Below are positions 49,746-58,895 of a stretch of DNA of 64,000 nucleotides, piece by piece. Below the pieces are notes generated by a model, which saw only the letters and a list, made by a program, of their open reading frames with translations, searched no databases and was not told the origin of the DNA. The DNA is from Pseudomonas tructae. Its GTDB lineage: Bacteria > Pseudomonadota > Gammaproteobacteria > Pseudomonadales > Pseudomonadaceae. The stretch covers positions 3,048,501-3,112,500 of the forward strand of contig NZ_CP035952.1 in the NCBI RefSeq assembly GCF_004214895.1, written 5' to 3'. The translations under genes were made by a program, and so were the position numbers. The stretch's first letter is position 1. Every line of letters starts with the position of its first letter.

Positions 49746-50384
49746 ATGAAGCGTGCGCTGTTTGTTTCTCTGGATGGGCCCAAGGGGACCGGTAAAACCA
49801 CACTGTTGGAGGCCGTCACCCAAGTACTGCGGGCCGGCAACAACAAGGTGATCCGGCTTTGCGAGAAAAAAAGCGATCCCTTCCGGGGCGAAACCATGGC
49901 CCTGGTCAACCAACTCGTCAGACATCCCAGCCGGGAGCTGGAGCTGGAGGTGTGCCAACGCCTGGCCGATAGCCGCACCTGGATTACCCAGCATGTGCTG
50001 CCTGAACAGCCAGCGGACAGCATCATTCTGATCGATCGCTGGTACCCGTCTGATGCCGCGTTTCGCCGGCTGGTCCCGTTCGCAGAGATTCTGCAGTTGA
50101 ACATCGAGCGCAACGTGCAAGTGCCCGACCTGCATGTCGGGGTGGTGACCGCCCCTGATATTTCCTGGGCCAGGGCAGCGGCGCGCTCGCGTGGGTTGAG
50201 CAGCACGGTGATGTACAAGCTCGAAGAGCAGGTCGCCTGTACCCGGGCGTTCGAGCGTGCGGTTGCCGATCACGGCTGGGTGCTGTGCCGTAATGAAAGC
50301 ACTGTCGAAGACGCCACGATGCAGGTGGTGTCGCAGATCTATGGCGCGCTTGGGCGCCAGCGCTGTACTATCGGCGCAGGCTGA
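49746..50384 (+). CDS. Thymidylate-kinase-like P-loop nucleoside/nucleotide kinase
   Basis: 212-residue protein with Walker A DGPKGTGKTT (residues ~10-19) and LIDRWYPSDAAFRR (~95-108), the DR motif region of dTMP kinases. The length is normal. It is divergent from the QEGLA gene. A housekeeping tmk is expected elsewhere, so this is probably an accessory kinase whose substrate may differ. The ribosome site is weak (GTGAAGA just before the ATG). Confidence 0.8.
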   Translation: MKRALFVSLDGPKGTGKTTLLEAVTQVLRAGNNKVIRLCEKKSDPFRGETMALVNQLVRHPSRELELEVCQRLADSRTWITQHVLPEQPADSIILIDRWYPSDAAFRRLVPFAEILQLNIERNVQVPDLHVGVVTAPDISWARAAARSRGLSSTVMYKLEEQVACTRAFERAVADHGWVLCRNESTVEDATMQVVSQIYGALGRQRCTIGAG

Positions 50385-50510
50385 TACTGCCTGCCGCTCG
50401 CTCCGTCAAGGATGGGTGAAAGTATTGCTGCTCCAAACCCTTTCACATCTCTCTTGATAGTCGAGGTTTGGCAACGCGAGCACCAAAATGCTTCGACTCC
50501 AGGAGGAATC

Positions 50511-51041
50511 ATGTCGACCATCGAGAACGCCAAGCGGATGGCCAAGCGTTTGCGCACCTCGCTAGAGGCCAGCAATCACCCGATATCCCACAGCGCAGCA
50601 CTTGAAATGGTGGCGCAGCAACTGGGCTACAAGGATTGGAATACGGCTTCAGCCCTGCTGGCTCCAGAGCCGAGCAGCGCTGCCATTAAACTTGAAAAAG
50701 CCATACCGATACTGCGCATGTTCGATGAAGCCAAGGCGCGGGAATTCTATCTGGACTTTCTCGGCTTCAGTGTTGAGTTCGAGCACCGCTTCGAAGCGGA
50801 TCTTCCCCTCTATCTGGGCCTTAGCCGGGACAGCGTGCAACTTCACTTGTCCGAACATCACGGCGACGCAAGCCCAGGCACCACCCTTTTTGTGCCCATG
50901 CGTAATATCGAGCAATTTCGCGACGAGCTGATTGGCAAACGCTACGGTTTTGGCCGGCCCGACATTGTCGAGCAGGACTGGGGCAAGCTGCTGGAGGTTT
51001 ACGATCCTTTCGGCAATCGGATCCGCTTTTGCCAAAGCTGA
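50511..51041 (+). CDS. Glyoxalase-superfamily protein with N-terminal helical domain
   Basis: 176-residue protein. Residues 1-55 form the helical 'glyoxalase-related' domain (ENAKRMAKRLRTSLEASNHP, then QLGYKDWNTASAL). Residues ~60-176 are a VOC fold (REFYLDFLGFSVEFEH ... EVYDPFGNRIRFCQ) like bleomycin-resistance and glyoxalase proteins. The start at 50511 follows AGGAGG by 4 bp. The frame extends upstream to 50412 but without a ribosome site. The substrate is unknown. Confidence 0.85.
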   Translation: MSTIENAKRMAKRLRTSLEASNHPISHSAALEMVAQQLGYKDWNTASALLAPEPSSAAIKLEKAIPILRMFDEAKAREFYLDFLGFSVEFEHRFEADLPLYLGLSRDSVQLHLSEHHGDASPGTTLFVPMRNIEQFRDELIGKRYGFGRPDIVEQDWGKLLEVYDPFGNRIRFCQS

Positions 51042-51068
51042 CATTTAATACAGCCTGATCTACATTTG

Positions 51069-51097
51069 GGCCGTCTATCTACCCAGGGACGGCCTTT
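51069..51097 (+). terminator. Possible terminator after the glyoxalase-like gene
   Basis: GGCCGTC and GACGGCC (7-bp stem) are separated by 12 bases and followed by a short TTTA. It lies 28 bp past the stop. The rest of the ~270 bp up to 51310 shows nothing recognisable. Confidence 0.4.
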
Positions 51098-51310
51098 ATG
51101 CTGACGGGCATCAGCTGGAAGCGCATGTGGGTGATCTGAAATCACGGTTGGCGACCTGCCGAAGCCATCCTTACAGCGAGATGGAGTTTTTTGACTAGCT
51201 GAGCTGCGCAAACGGCGAGGTGTTGGTTCGCTTACCACTACACTGGTCATGTTCAAGCATCCCTCCAGGCAGCGGCGTCCTCGGGCTTTGCCTGAACACT
51301 TGGAGGCGCC

Positions 51311-52747
51311 ATGCACTTGCAAGCCAGGATCGCTGACACCTGCGAACCGTTCAATTTGATGCGGCGCTTCTCGTTGACCAGCTTTGTTGTCATCAGCGCT
51401 GTCGCGGTGGGGTTGGCGTGGTTGTCGACGCGCTTTCTGGTCAATGAAAGCCTGGAGCGCGATGCGCTGCTGTCGGCACAGTTCATTCAGTCCATCGCAG
51501 TGGGTGAAATCCGCCACCACGATCTGACGGGCATGAAAATGGGCGATGTGCTTGCTGCGGCGCAGTACGGAATGCTTACGCCGGAAACAGCAGCAAACCG
51601 CCTGCGGGCACGCTCGGAATTCCTCGATCACCTGTCCAACCTCCCGGACCTGCTGCTGGCAACCATCTTTTCTGCGCAACGAGAGGTTATCTGGTCAACC
51701 AACCCACAGTTGGTCGGGCGCAAGGTCCGTGGCGACGAGGCGCTGGAGATTGCCTTCACCTCAGGCGGTCGTGTCAGTGCCAGGTACGATGAAGTCGAGC
51801 CCGGCCGCCTGGAGCAACAGTTCAGCCGGCCGCCGAAGATGTTCTTTGTCGAGAACTACATTCCGCTGCTCGATGATCAGGGCAAGGTCCTGGTGATGGT
51901 GGAAATCTACAAGGAACCGGTCGATCTGATTGAGCGCCTGGAGCGCGGACGCAGACTCATTTGGGTGGCGACGACAGTGGGTGGGCTGATCATCTACTTC
52001 GTGCTGTTCTGGATTGTCTGGCGAGCCGCGCGGCTGTTGACCGAACAACAGGACCAGTTGGTAGCGAACAAGACCTATGGCGGCCTGGTGGAAATGTCTA
52101 CCGCAGTCGCCCACAGTTTGCGCAACCCATTGGCGAGTATCCGCAGCAGTGCAGAGCTTGCGCAGATGGCGCCGGATCAGCCGGCCGCTCGTAACATTAC
52201 CGATATCATTGCTCAGGTCGACCGAATGTCGGGCTGGGTGCATGATCTGCTGTTATGCCTGCGTCCCTTGCGAGGCGAGGCCGAAACGCTCGACCTCGTA
52301 GCGATCACACATGAGGCCCTGAGTGGCTTCGAGGCGCAACTTCGCCAGTTGCGGATACAGGCGCAGCCGCAGATCGGCGACACGGCCATGGTCATCAGCC
52401 ACAGGCTGCTGCTCGGGCAAGTCCTGAACAGCGTCCTGGCCAATGCCATCGAGGCGATGCCCGAGGGCGGAGCGCTGCGCTTGTCGCTGGAGCGCGCTGG
52501 CCGCGACGAGCTGATGTTGTTCATTGACGACACCGGCCCTGGCTTGACCCGTCAACAGGAAATCTCAGCGTTCAAGTCGTTCTACACCACCCGGCAAGGT
52601 GGCCTGGGGATCGGCCTGGTGATGGTCAGGCAGGTCATGGAGCACTTCGGCGGAGAGGCCTCGTTGCTCAATCTTGAACCGCAAGGCACCAGGGCCTGCC
52701 TGCGATTTCGCTGCCCAGCGGGGTTTGATGGAAACGTGACGGTGTAG
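51311..52747 (+). CDS. Sensor histidine kinase
   Basis: 478-residue membrane kinase with TM1 (~22-43), an extracytoplasmic sensor region (~44-215), TM2 (LIWVATTVGGLIIYFVLFWI, ~217-237), an H-box (VAHSLRNPLASIRSSAEL, His ~266), an N-box (NSVLANAIEAMP), and G1/G2 boxes (IDDTGPGL, GGLGIGLVMVRQ). The sequence shows a complete HisKA-HATPase kinase. No response regulator gene is adjacent, so its partner and signal are unknown. GGAGG precedes the ATG at 51311; an internal ATG at 51359 (MRRFSLTS) is a less likely alternative. Confidence 0.9.
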   Translation: MHLQARIADTCEPFNLMRRFSLTSFVVISAVAVGLAWLSTRFLVNESLERDALLSAQFIQSIAVGEIRHHDLTGMKMGDVLAAAQYGMLTPETAANRLRARSEFLDHLSNLPDLLLATIFSAQREVIWSTNPQLVGRKVRGDEALEIAFTSGGRVSARYDEVEPGRLEQQFSRPPKMFFVENYIPLLDDQGKVLVMVEIYKEPVDLIERLERGRRLIWVATTVGGLIIYFVLFWIVWRAARLLTEQQDQLVANKTYGGLVEMSTAVAHSLRNPLASIRSSAELAQMAPDQPAARNITDIIAQVDRMSGWVHDLLLCLRPLRGEAETLDLVAITHEALSGFEAQLRQLRIQAQPQIGDTAMVISHRLLLGQVLNSVLANAIEAMPEGGALRLSLERAGRDELMLFIDDTGPGLTRQQEISAFKSFYTTRQGGLGIGLVMVRQVMEHFGGEASLLNLEPQGTRACLRFRCPAGFDGNVTV

Positions 52748-52811
52748 TGGCTCGATGAGTGAGCCCTTTTCGATAACGAGTTTTTTTGCTGTGCATGGCC
52801 TGGTGGTGCGC

Positions 52812-54170
52812 TCAGACACTCAATTGCAGGTACTCACGTTCCCATGCACTGATCACCTGCTTGTAGTTGTTGTGTTCGGTACGCTTAACGGCGACGTAGC
52901 CTTGCACGAACCTGTGCCCGAGGTGCTCCTTGAGCACTTCGCAATCCTCCAATTGCACCAGCGCGTTCTCGAGCGTGCTCGGCAGGCGCAGACCGCGGCA
53001 GTCGTAGGCACGTCCTTGCACGGGAGCTGAGGGGTTGATCTGTTCGATCATGCCCAGATAGCCGCAGAGCAGGCTGGCGGCCAACGCCAGGTAAGGGTTG
53101 GCATCAGCGCCCGGGAGGCGGTTCTCCACGCGCGTGGCGGCCGCTGGCGCAGCTGGAACACGCAGGCCTACGGTGCGGTTCTCCTCACCCCACTCAACGT
53201 TCACCGGGGCACAGGCGTCCGGCAGGAATCGGCGGAACGAGTTCACATTGGGCGCAAGCAGGGGCATCAGCTTCGGCGTGTATTTCTGCAGGCCGCCGAT
53301 GTAATGCAGCAGCCGCTCGCTCATGGCACCCTCTTTTCCGGCGAAAAGGTTCTTGCCTGTGGCCACGTCCAGTACGCTCTGGTGGATGTGCATTGCACTG
53401 CCGGCCTCGTTGGCGATCGGCTTGGCCATGAAGGTTGCGCTGAGCGCATGCTTGAGCGCGGCCTCGCGCAGGGTGCGCTTGAACACAACCAGTTGGTCAG
53501 CCAGGTTCAGGGCGTCGCCGTGACGAAAGTTGATTTCCATTTGTGCAGGGCCGCCCTCATGGATCAGCGTATCCAGGTCCAGGCCTTGGGCCTCGCACCA
53601 GTGGTAGAGGTCTTCGAACAGCGCGCTGAATTCGTTGGCCGCATCGATGGAAAAGCTTTGCCTGCCTTTTTCAGGTCGGCCTGACCGGCCTTCAGGGGGC
53701 TTGAGCGGCAGGTCCGGGTCGCTGCTGGGCTTGGTCAGGTAGAACTCCATTTCCGGCGCGACGACCGGCCTCCAGCCTTTGTCGGCGTAGAGTTTGAGCA
53801 CACGCTTGAGTACGTTGCGCGGCGACAGCTCGATGGGATTGCCGCGCTTGTCGAACGTGTCGTGGATGACCATGGCGGTGGGTTCAGCGATCCATGGCAT
53901 GAGGAACATGGCATTTGCCGCAGGGCGGCAGATCATGTCGACGCCTGCCTCATCGAGCAGGGCGTAGAAGACCTGGTCCTCGACGAAGTCGCCGGTCAGC
54001 GTCTGCAACAGGACGCTTTCCGGGAGTCGCATGCCACGTTCCTCGAGGAATCTGCTGGTCGAGGAAAGCTTGCCGCGGGCGATGCCGGAAAAATCGCTCA
54101 CGACACATTCGACTTCGGTGATGCCTTGATACTTGAGCCGTTGCTCCAACTGCTCGGTGGGGGTGTTCAT
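52812..54170 (-). CDS. Glutamine synthetase-family gamma-glutamylpolyamine ligase
   Basis: 452-residue GS-family enzyme of the polyamine/ethanolamine branch (PuuA/SpuI type), shorter in its N-terminal domain than housekeeping GlnA. Visible landmarks: VAPEMEFYLTKP (metal Glu), QMEINFRHGD, AMHIHQSV and LPGADANPYLALAA (Arg/Asn active-site region). It would join glutamate to putrescine or a related amine with ATP, the first step of the gamma-glutamyl polyamine degradation route. It is convergent with the sensor kinase. It is probably core-genome DNA and marks the left border of the acquired segment that follows. Confidence 0.9.
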   Translation of the reverse strand: MNTPTEQLEQRLKYQGITEVECVVSDFSGIARGKLSSTSRFLEERGMRLPESVLLQTLTGDFVEDQVFYALLDEAGVDMICRPAANAMFLMPWIAEPTAMVIHDTFDKRGNPIELSPRNVLKRVLKLYADKGWRPVVAPEMEFYLTKPSSDPDLPLKPPEGRSGRPEKGRQSFSIDAANEFSALFEDLYHWCEAQGLDLDTLIHEGGPAQMEINFRHGDALNLADQLVVFKRTLREAALKHALSATFMAKPIANEAGSAMHIHQSVLDVATGKNLFAGKEGAMSERLLHYIGGLQKYTPKLMPLLAPNVNSFRRFLPDACAPVNVEWGEENRTVGLRVPAAPAAATRVENRLPGADANPYLALAASLLCGYLGMIEQINPSAPVQGRAYDCRGLRLPSTLENALVQLEDCEVLKEHLGHRFVQGYVAVKRTEHNNYKQVISAWEREYLQLSV

Positions 54171-54395
54171 GTAGCACTCTCGAGAACGCGAAGATGTGCC
54201 AAAAAGGGTATTGGGTTGCGTATCAAGTTGCTGTCGGTTTTCTTTTGGCGAGCGTAAATTCTTGATAAAGCGTCCGAGGTCTCACTGCGCAGGGGGGGGC
54301 GAGCTGGGCCTCTACCAGTGGATGGGATCTAAAATCACTGATGAGCTATGTGGGCTGGAGGGACGTAAAATCTGCATTGCGCTATGTCGATACTA

Positions 54396-54806
54396 GGTTC
54401 TGTCTGAAAAAAGGTGTCGCAGACACCGCATGACGCAAGCCAGTGAGACCATCGCGCCATAACTTTTTGCGAGCTTGTCGAAGCGTGTCACGAGTCGGCG
54501 GTTCTCGTTCAGCCAACCGAACATACGCTCGATCACATTGCGTTGGCGGTACTTTGGGCGATCAAACAGGCGAGGCAATCCAGGCTTGGGTTTGCGCTTC
54601 ATCGAACGCAAAGGAATAACCGGCTGCATGCGGTATCGGTCACAGAAACGCCGCAGCGCATCAGCGTCGTAGCCCTTGTCGGCCAAAAGCCAGCGGCAGC
54701 GCTTGCGAGGTCGACCGCGTTTGCTCATCGGGATGCAGACATCGTTCAGCAATGGCTGTGCGTAGCTGATATCGCTGGCTTGACCGCCAGAAAGGAGAAA
54801 GCGCAA
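54396..54806 (-). pseudogene. IS5-family transposase, C-terminal fragment
   Basis: About 136 residues of an IS427-type DDE transposase: LADKGYDADALR (a catalytic Asp) and YRQRNVIERMFGWLNENRRL (Y-(2)-R-(3)-E-(6)-R type signature with the catalytic Glu). The N-terminal ~120 residues with the first Asp are missing, and the reading frame has no normal ATG start. It cannot be active alone. Confidence 0.8.
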
Positions 54807-54837
54807 TGTTCGGTTTCTCCGAATTTCAGACAGAGCC
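54396..54837 (-). mobile_element. Internally deleted IS5-family element
   Basis: A 442-bp element bounded by inverted repeats: GGTTCTGTCTGAAA at the left and the reverse complement GGCTCTGTCTGAAA at the right (one mismatch in 14). TA flanks both ends (CTA/TAG), fitting the TA target of IS427-group IS5 elements. A complete element of this group is about twice as long, so the transposase N-terminal part has been lost. Confidence 0.75.
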
Positions 54838-55137
54838 TAGTGCTTCGTTCGGCGGTCTGGCCATCCGTGCGCCGACCTCAAAAGTCGAGTCGCTCTAAAA
54901 GCCAGTACTTTCAAGGTCTTTCCCCTTTTTTGGCTTTGAGCTCTCGGCCCGCTGGATACATGCCTGGCACGATGTGGTCGGCTTCATGTTTAATGCCACC
55001 AGTCTCGGCAATCAGCCTACTGGTTGCGCTTGCGCGCAACGCGTCATGTCTGGCGCCCCCATGAGAAACCCCACGTCGCCATGCAATGTGGGGATTTTGA
55101 CTTTCTTCGAAACGTACTGGCAGTTTAAGTTGTAAAC
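54838..55137. other. 300-bp stretch without convincing gene
   Basis: Between the IS5 remnant and the nucleotidyltransferase stop. A 76-codon leftward frame (54911-55141) runs through it, but it has no ribosome site, no recognised domain and overlaps the operon end. It is probably remnant or 3' untranslated DNA. A small inverted repeat (AGTTTA/TAAACT) lies next to the operon stop. Confidence 0.45.
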
Positions 55138-55863
55138 TCACAGTTGTGGATAAATCCGCTCATACAATTGCACGTCGGAAGGGCAGTCAATTTCGCCCCA
55201 CGGCGCATTTGTGGGTGTCCCGCCGACCCGTACACCCGCCTCAATCAGCAAGGAAAACAGCGAGGTCATATCAACTTGTTCACGCTGCTCGATGTTCAGC
55301 CGTTCCAGTTGACCATTGAGTGCATGCCAACCCGCCGGCGTCAACTTGAACAGCCCCATGTATTGTCCCTGGATCTGCTCCAGCGTTTCGGCACGATGGC
55401 CGATTTCGCAGATCCTGCCGTTATCGATAACAAATCGCTCCATGTCATCCAGAGGTTGATCGAAGCGCTGCTGCCAGAGTTTCACCGCCTGGGGATCAAA
55501 TGCCAGATCGATATCCTCGTCTTTTTGTATCAGGGCACTGACCAGTTCAGGCGAATAGAAAATATCGCCATAACTCACCACGCACGCCTGCGAGTCCAGC
55601 CATTCATGGGCCGCACTCAGCGACTGGCGAATTCCCGTTGTGCTCCACAGTGGGTTGATAAACAGCCGATCGGCATAGGGCGCGAGCATGTCGCTGCGAT
55701 AACCCGCGACAATGCCGATCTCGGTAATACCTGCGGCACGCAAGGTACGAACTGTTCGCTCGATTAACGGCATGCCGTTGAACGTCACCAGTGCCTTGGG
55801 CCACTGATCAGTTAGCGCCCCCAATCGGCTGCCACGTCCAGCCGCAAGAATGATTGCCTTCAT
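55138..55863 (-). CDS. Nucleotidyltransferase, probable CTP:phosphoglutamine cytidylyltransferase
   Basis: 241-residue sugar-nucleotidyltransferase-like protein with AAGRGSRLGALTDQWPKALV (GxGxR...PK nucleotide-binding motif) and VSYGDIFYS (metal Asp). Such small enzymes transfer CMP to phosphocholine, phosphoethanolamine or similar phosphates. The last-gene position, coupled by an ATGA overlap to a C26 hydrolase and a PEP-synthase-like kinase, reproduces Cj1416-Cj1417-Cj1418 of Campylobacter jejuni, where Cj1416 makes CDP-L-glutamine from CTP and phosphoglutamine. I therefore predict that reaction. The alternative is a LicC-type phosphocholine or sugar cytidylyltransferase. Confidence 0.8.
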   Translation of the reverse strand: MKAIILAAGRGSRLGALTDQWPKALVTFNGMPLIERTVRTLRAAGITEIGIVAGYRSDMLAPYADRLFINPLWSTTGIRQSLSAAHEWLDSQACVVSYGDIFYSPELVSALIQKDEDIDLAFDPQAVKLWQQRFDQPLDDMERFVIDNGRICEIGHRAETLEQIQGQYMGLFKLTPAGWHALNGQLERLNIEQREQVDMTSLFSLLIEAGVRVGGTPTNAPWGEIDCPSDVQLYERIYPQL

Positions 55864-56462
55864 GGTGAAACTCCATAAACCTGGCGGACCAAGGAAAGGT
55901 CAGCACTGTCCCAATGTTGATTACGTTCGGGGTGCCACATCACGGCGCTATGACCTGCGCCGGGGTTGCTGACGGCTTCGATTACACCGTCCTCACTGAC
56001 TGCCTCGACTTCATAGCCAGGTGGCGCGGCATAAAAGCCGTAATCGTGAAACGAGTTGACCCGACGAACCGCGCCGTGACAGTGAATGTCGTGGGCGCCT
56101 ACGTGGGATGCAACGGGCTCCAGCGTTGCCCCGGCACGGCTGAGCATCACCTGCATTCCACGACAGACGCCCAGGACTGGAAGGCGATGCTGTAGAGCCC
56201 ACGCCATCAGCATGGCTTCGGTTTCATCTCGCGGGTCGGCAATACCCGACAACGCCTGACAACTGCCGCCCCCGGTCAATAGCACACCCTGCGGCTGAAG
56301 CCGCGCCAGCAGGTCGCGACTGACGTGGGCATCATTGGGCATGTAAAGCGGTAGCACCCCGCAATGAGACAGAAAGGATGTCCAGCGCCCATCAATCGCA
56401 TCCCTCCACTCCTCTCGCGTTGTATCGAACAGCCGAAGCATGGTGACGGCTATCAAGGTCAC
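55860..56462 (-). CDS. C26-type amidotransferase-like hydrolase, probable gamma-glutamyl-CDP-amidate hydrolase
   Basis: 200-residue class I glutamine amidotransferase-fold enzyme with catalytic triad C100 (LGVCRGMQ), H177 and E179 (WHPERNQ). Generic annotation would call it a gamma-glutamyl-GABA hydrolase (PuuD). Its position between the kinase-like gene and the cytidylyltransferase, with 4-bp ATGA overlaps on both sides, and its length match Cj1417 of C. jejuni, which cleaves glutamate from CDP-L-glutamine to leave cytidine diphosphoramidate (CDP-NH2). That role is inferred from family and context. Confidence 0.82.
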   Translation of the reverse strand: MTLIAVTMLRLFDTTREEWRDAIDGRWTSFLSHCGVLPLYMPNDAHVSRDLLARLQPQGVLLTGGGSCQALSGIADPRDETEAMLMAWALQHRLPVLGVCRGMQVMLSRAGATLEPVASHVGAHDIHCHGAVRRVNSFHDYGFYAAPPGYEVEAVSEDGVIEAVSNPGAGHSAVMWHPERNQHWDSADLSLVRQVYGVSP

Positions 56463-58819
56463 GACAGCACCTGGATACGCCGTTCAGCACAATCGAGAAT
56501 TAACCGTGTACTCGACAGCAAACTACGAAACTTCGCCTCCCCGACGCCGATTGCAGCAGGGATGGCAAATTCCCGGGCACGGATCGACATGTGAGAGTTT
56601 TCGCCGCCGTAAGCGGTAATGAACCCCGCGATACGGTGAGTGAAAATCCAGTCGAAACCAGGGTCGGCGCTCTCGATCAGCACAATGCAGCCTTCGATGT
56701 TGCGCTTGCTGGTTTCTTCTGCCCGCAACACCGCCACTGGCGCGTTAGTCGCACTGCGGGTGATGAAGTTCGGATTGCACGTCTCGATGGCGTGGGACAG
56801 CAAATCCTGAGGCTTGCAAACAATGACCGGGGTGCGGATACCCTGAGTCGACTGCCACCGCACTCGGTTGTTGGCGATCTGGTCGCGAATCATCTCCAGC
56901 CGAACCTCTTCAAGGTTGCCGACAAAATCGTCAAGCCTTGCAAAACTCAACTCTTCGCGATTCAGCTGATGACTCTCCCCCCAACTGCCGAGCGCCTTGA
57001 GGGCTTGCGAGACGAAAGCACCGTACAAGTATTTGACCTTCTCCCGGGCGGCGACAGCGGCATCGAGAAACTTGAAAAAGTGTTCGGCCGATACGCGTAG
57101 CTGACACTCGTCGAAGGCTTGTTGCACGGCATTGCGGATTTCATGACTGATCACCCGCGGCCCCTCATCGCGATGGGCCCGTTGCAGCGGCGTATTCCAG
57201 TCGAAATAGGCGTCGGGGGTTTCATCGTATCGGGCCACGCGCAAATCGTAGGTGCCGGGACGTACATGGCCGTGCAGACGCAAAAACGCTTCTTTGTGCA
57301 GTATCCGGAAGTCGTCGGCCATCTTGCGTCCGACGGTGCATACGCCGCCGATCAGCGAATCCGTGAAACCCGCTGGAATTCGCTGCATGGTTTCCAGCGA
57401 CTTGATGACCGCGGTAGCAACAAATGCCGCCCGCGCTACGCCGGAAAAAACTTCCCCTACCACCTTTGCGTCAGCCAGGGAGTGACGCAATCGCTGAAGC
57501 GGATCCTCGCTCTGCTGATGGCTGCCCAGTCTTTCGACTTTTTGTTCAATCCGGGGGAGTCGCGTCAGGTCCGAAAAAAACGGCCCATCGGCGCTGATGA
57601 TGTGCTCGGTAACGCTCTTCAGTTCTGCCAGATAGAGCGCATGCTGAGCCGCGTTCAATCCGTTGAAAGCTGGAATTGACCCCGCGGGCATGGCCGCCAG
57701 TTGTGGTGTAAAGCATGTGGGAATAATCGAAAACTCAATTTTGTCGTGCAACGACTGGTGAGCTGCCAGGTGTTCACAACACTCCGTGACCACCGAGTTT
57801 ACGATCGACAACGGCAGCGCCGCTGGAATGAACGACTCCACGCTGTAGGGAATGCAGATGTACGGTGAACCACTGAACTGATACATCAATGGTTTGTTGC
57901 GCATGTCGCGGTAGCCGTAGCGGAACCGCGCCGACGCCCAATTCACATCGGTGATCAGCTCCTTGTAAAGCGAGTACGCCAGCGGTCGCGGCTTGACGCC
58001 AATCATCTCGGCTGGATTCCAGTCCGGCATCAGCCCCAAAAAGGCATTGAAGCTGTGCTCGGGCTCCCGCGTCTTTCTGTCCATCCCTTCAAGCAGCACC
58101 ACCTCCGAATCCAGGACCGAACGCAACGCTAGGTCCGAGTGCGGGTCGATGTACTCCACGCCTTGTCCCGTCATCGGCCGAACCTGAAACAGCAGCGGCC
58201 CGCCTTCGGTGATCGCGAACTCGATATCCAGCGCGTCGCGCTCAGTGAGTTGCTCGACTTCGGCCAGCAGGGCGAACAACCCCTTAAGCTCCACCGGTTC
58301 TGAACTGCACTGGGATTTGAGAGCCACAAACGAGTGAACAGTACCGGTGCCGGCGGTGACGCCATCCGTTTCGTGCCCTGGCACATAATCGACCACGTAG
58401 TAAGGCAGGCCGGTTTCTGGATCACGAGTCATCGCTACACCTGACGCCAGCACCCCAGTTGCCATGCTCTGGATCAGCACTTCATCGAAATCGCTGGCTT
58501 GCCCGTAGGAGCAGATCACCTGTTCAATGGCCTGATTCAATGCCACTGCCCCGCGCACATTACCGACCGAATCGTACATGCCGGCTCCCGAGGTGCCATC
58601 CTGATCCTCGGACAGACTGCTGGAGCGCACGATCAATGAATGATCACCGAAGCGCTTTACACAATAATCCAGAATGGCCTGTGGCTTACTGCGCCAGTTC
58701 CTGACCGTGAACCGATGTAATGGCAGCACGCGGCCAGTTTTCAGAAACGGGGCAAGGCTTTCCAGTGTCCCGGCTTTACCGGAAAACTCGAAAGGACCGG
58801 CTAAAGTCATCGACTGCAT
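56459..58819 (-). CDS. PEP-synthase-like phosphotransferase, probable L-glutamine kinase
   Basis: 786-residue protein with an N-terminal PEP-synthase/PPDK-type ATP-binding domain (IVRSSSLSED, then GAGMYDSVGNV, ~70-95; later EFAITEGGPLLFQVRPMTGQ, ~245-265) and, at the very C terminus (~735-750), the phosphohistidine domain motif GGENSHMSIRAREFAIPAAI. The PEP-binding TIM barrel that follows in true PEP synthase is absent, as in Cj1418 of C. jejuni, which phosphorylates the side-chain amide of L-glutamine. The start at 58819 (MQSMTLAG) is chosen because GGAAG lies 5 bp upstream; the frame extends 66 codons further into the ATP-grasp gene end. It forms the first enzyme of a predicted N-P bond pathway. 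Confidence 0.82.
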   Translation of the reverse strand: MQSMTLAGPFEFSGKAGTLESLAPFLKTGRVLPLHRFTVRNWRSKPQAILDYCVKRFGDHSLIVRSSSLSEDQDGTSGAGMYDSVGNVRGAVALNQAIEQVICSYGQASDFDEVLIQSMATGVLASGVAMTRDPETGLPYYVVDYVPGHETDGVTAGTGTVHSFVALKSQCSSEPVELKGLFALLAEVEQLTERDALDIEFAITEGGPLLFQVRPMTGQGVEYIDPHSDLALRSVLDSEVVLLEGMDRKTREPEHSFNAFLGLMPDWNPAEMIGVKPRPLAYSLYKELITDVNWASARFRYGYRDMRNKPLMYQFSGSPYICIPYSVESFIPAALPLSIVNSVVTECCEHLAAHQSLHDKIEFSIIPTCFTPQLAAMPAGSIPAFNGLNAAQHALYLAELKSVTEHIISADGPFFSDLTRLPRIEQKVERLGSHQQSEDPLQRLRHSLADAKVVGEVFSGVARAAFVATAVIKSLETMQRIPAGFTDSLIGGVCTVGRKMADDFRILHKEAFLRLHGHVRPGTYDLRVARYDETPDAYFDWNTPLQRAHRDEGPRVISHEIRNAVQQAFDECQLRVSAEHFFKFLDAAVAAREKVKYLYGAFVSQALKALGSWGESHQLNREELSFARLDDFVGNLEEVRLEMIRDQIANNRVRWQSTQGIRTPVIVCKPQDLLSHAIETCNPNFITRSATNAPVAVLRAEETSKRNIEGCIVLIESADPGFDWIFTHRIAGFITAYGGENSHMSIRAREFAIPAAIGVGEAKFRSLLSSTRLILDCAERRIQVLS

Positions 58820-58895
58820 GTCGTCTTCCATTGATAGAGGTAAATACATTTCATTGTGGGCAGCAATGACCACCAGAAATCGGTATGACAATGAT

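Noticed and set aside
54911..55141. Small leftward gene of 76 codons next to the IS5 remnant
   Set aside because: No ribosome site or recognised domain, and it overlaps the end of the nucleotidyltransferase gene.
55860..56462. C26 hydrolase as PuuD of polyamine degradation, together with the PuuA-like glutamine synthetase at 52812-54170
   Set aside because: The glutamine synthetase is outside the IS5 boundary and in a separate unit, while the hydrolase is translationally coupled on both sides to a PEP-synthase-like kinase and a nucleotidyltransferase, which fits the CDP-amidate pathway better.
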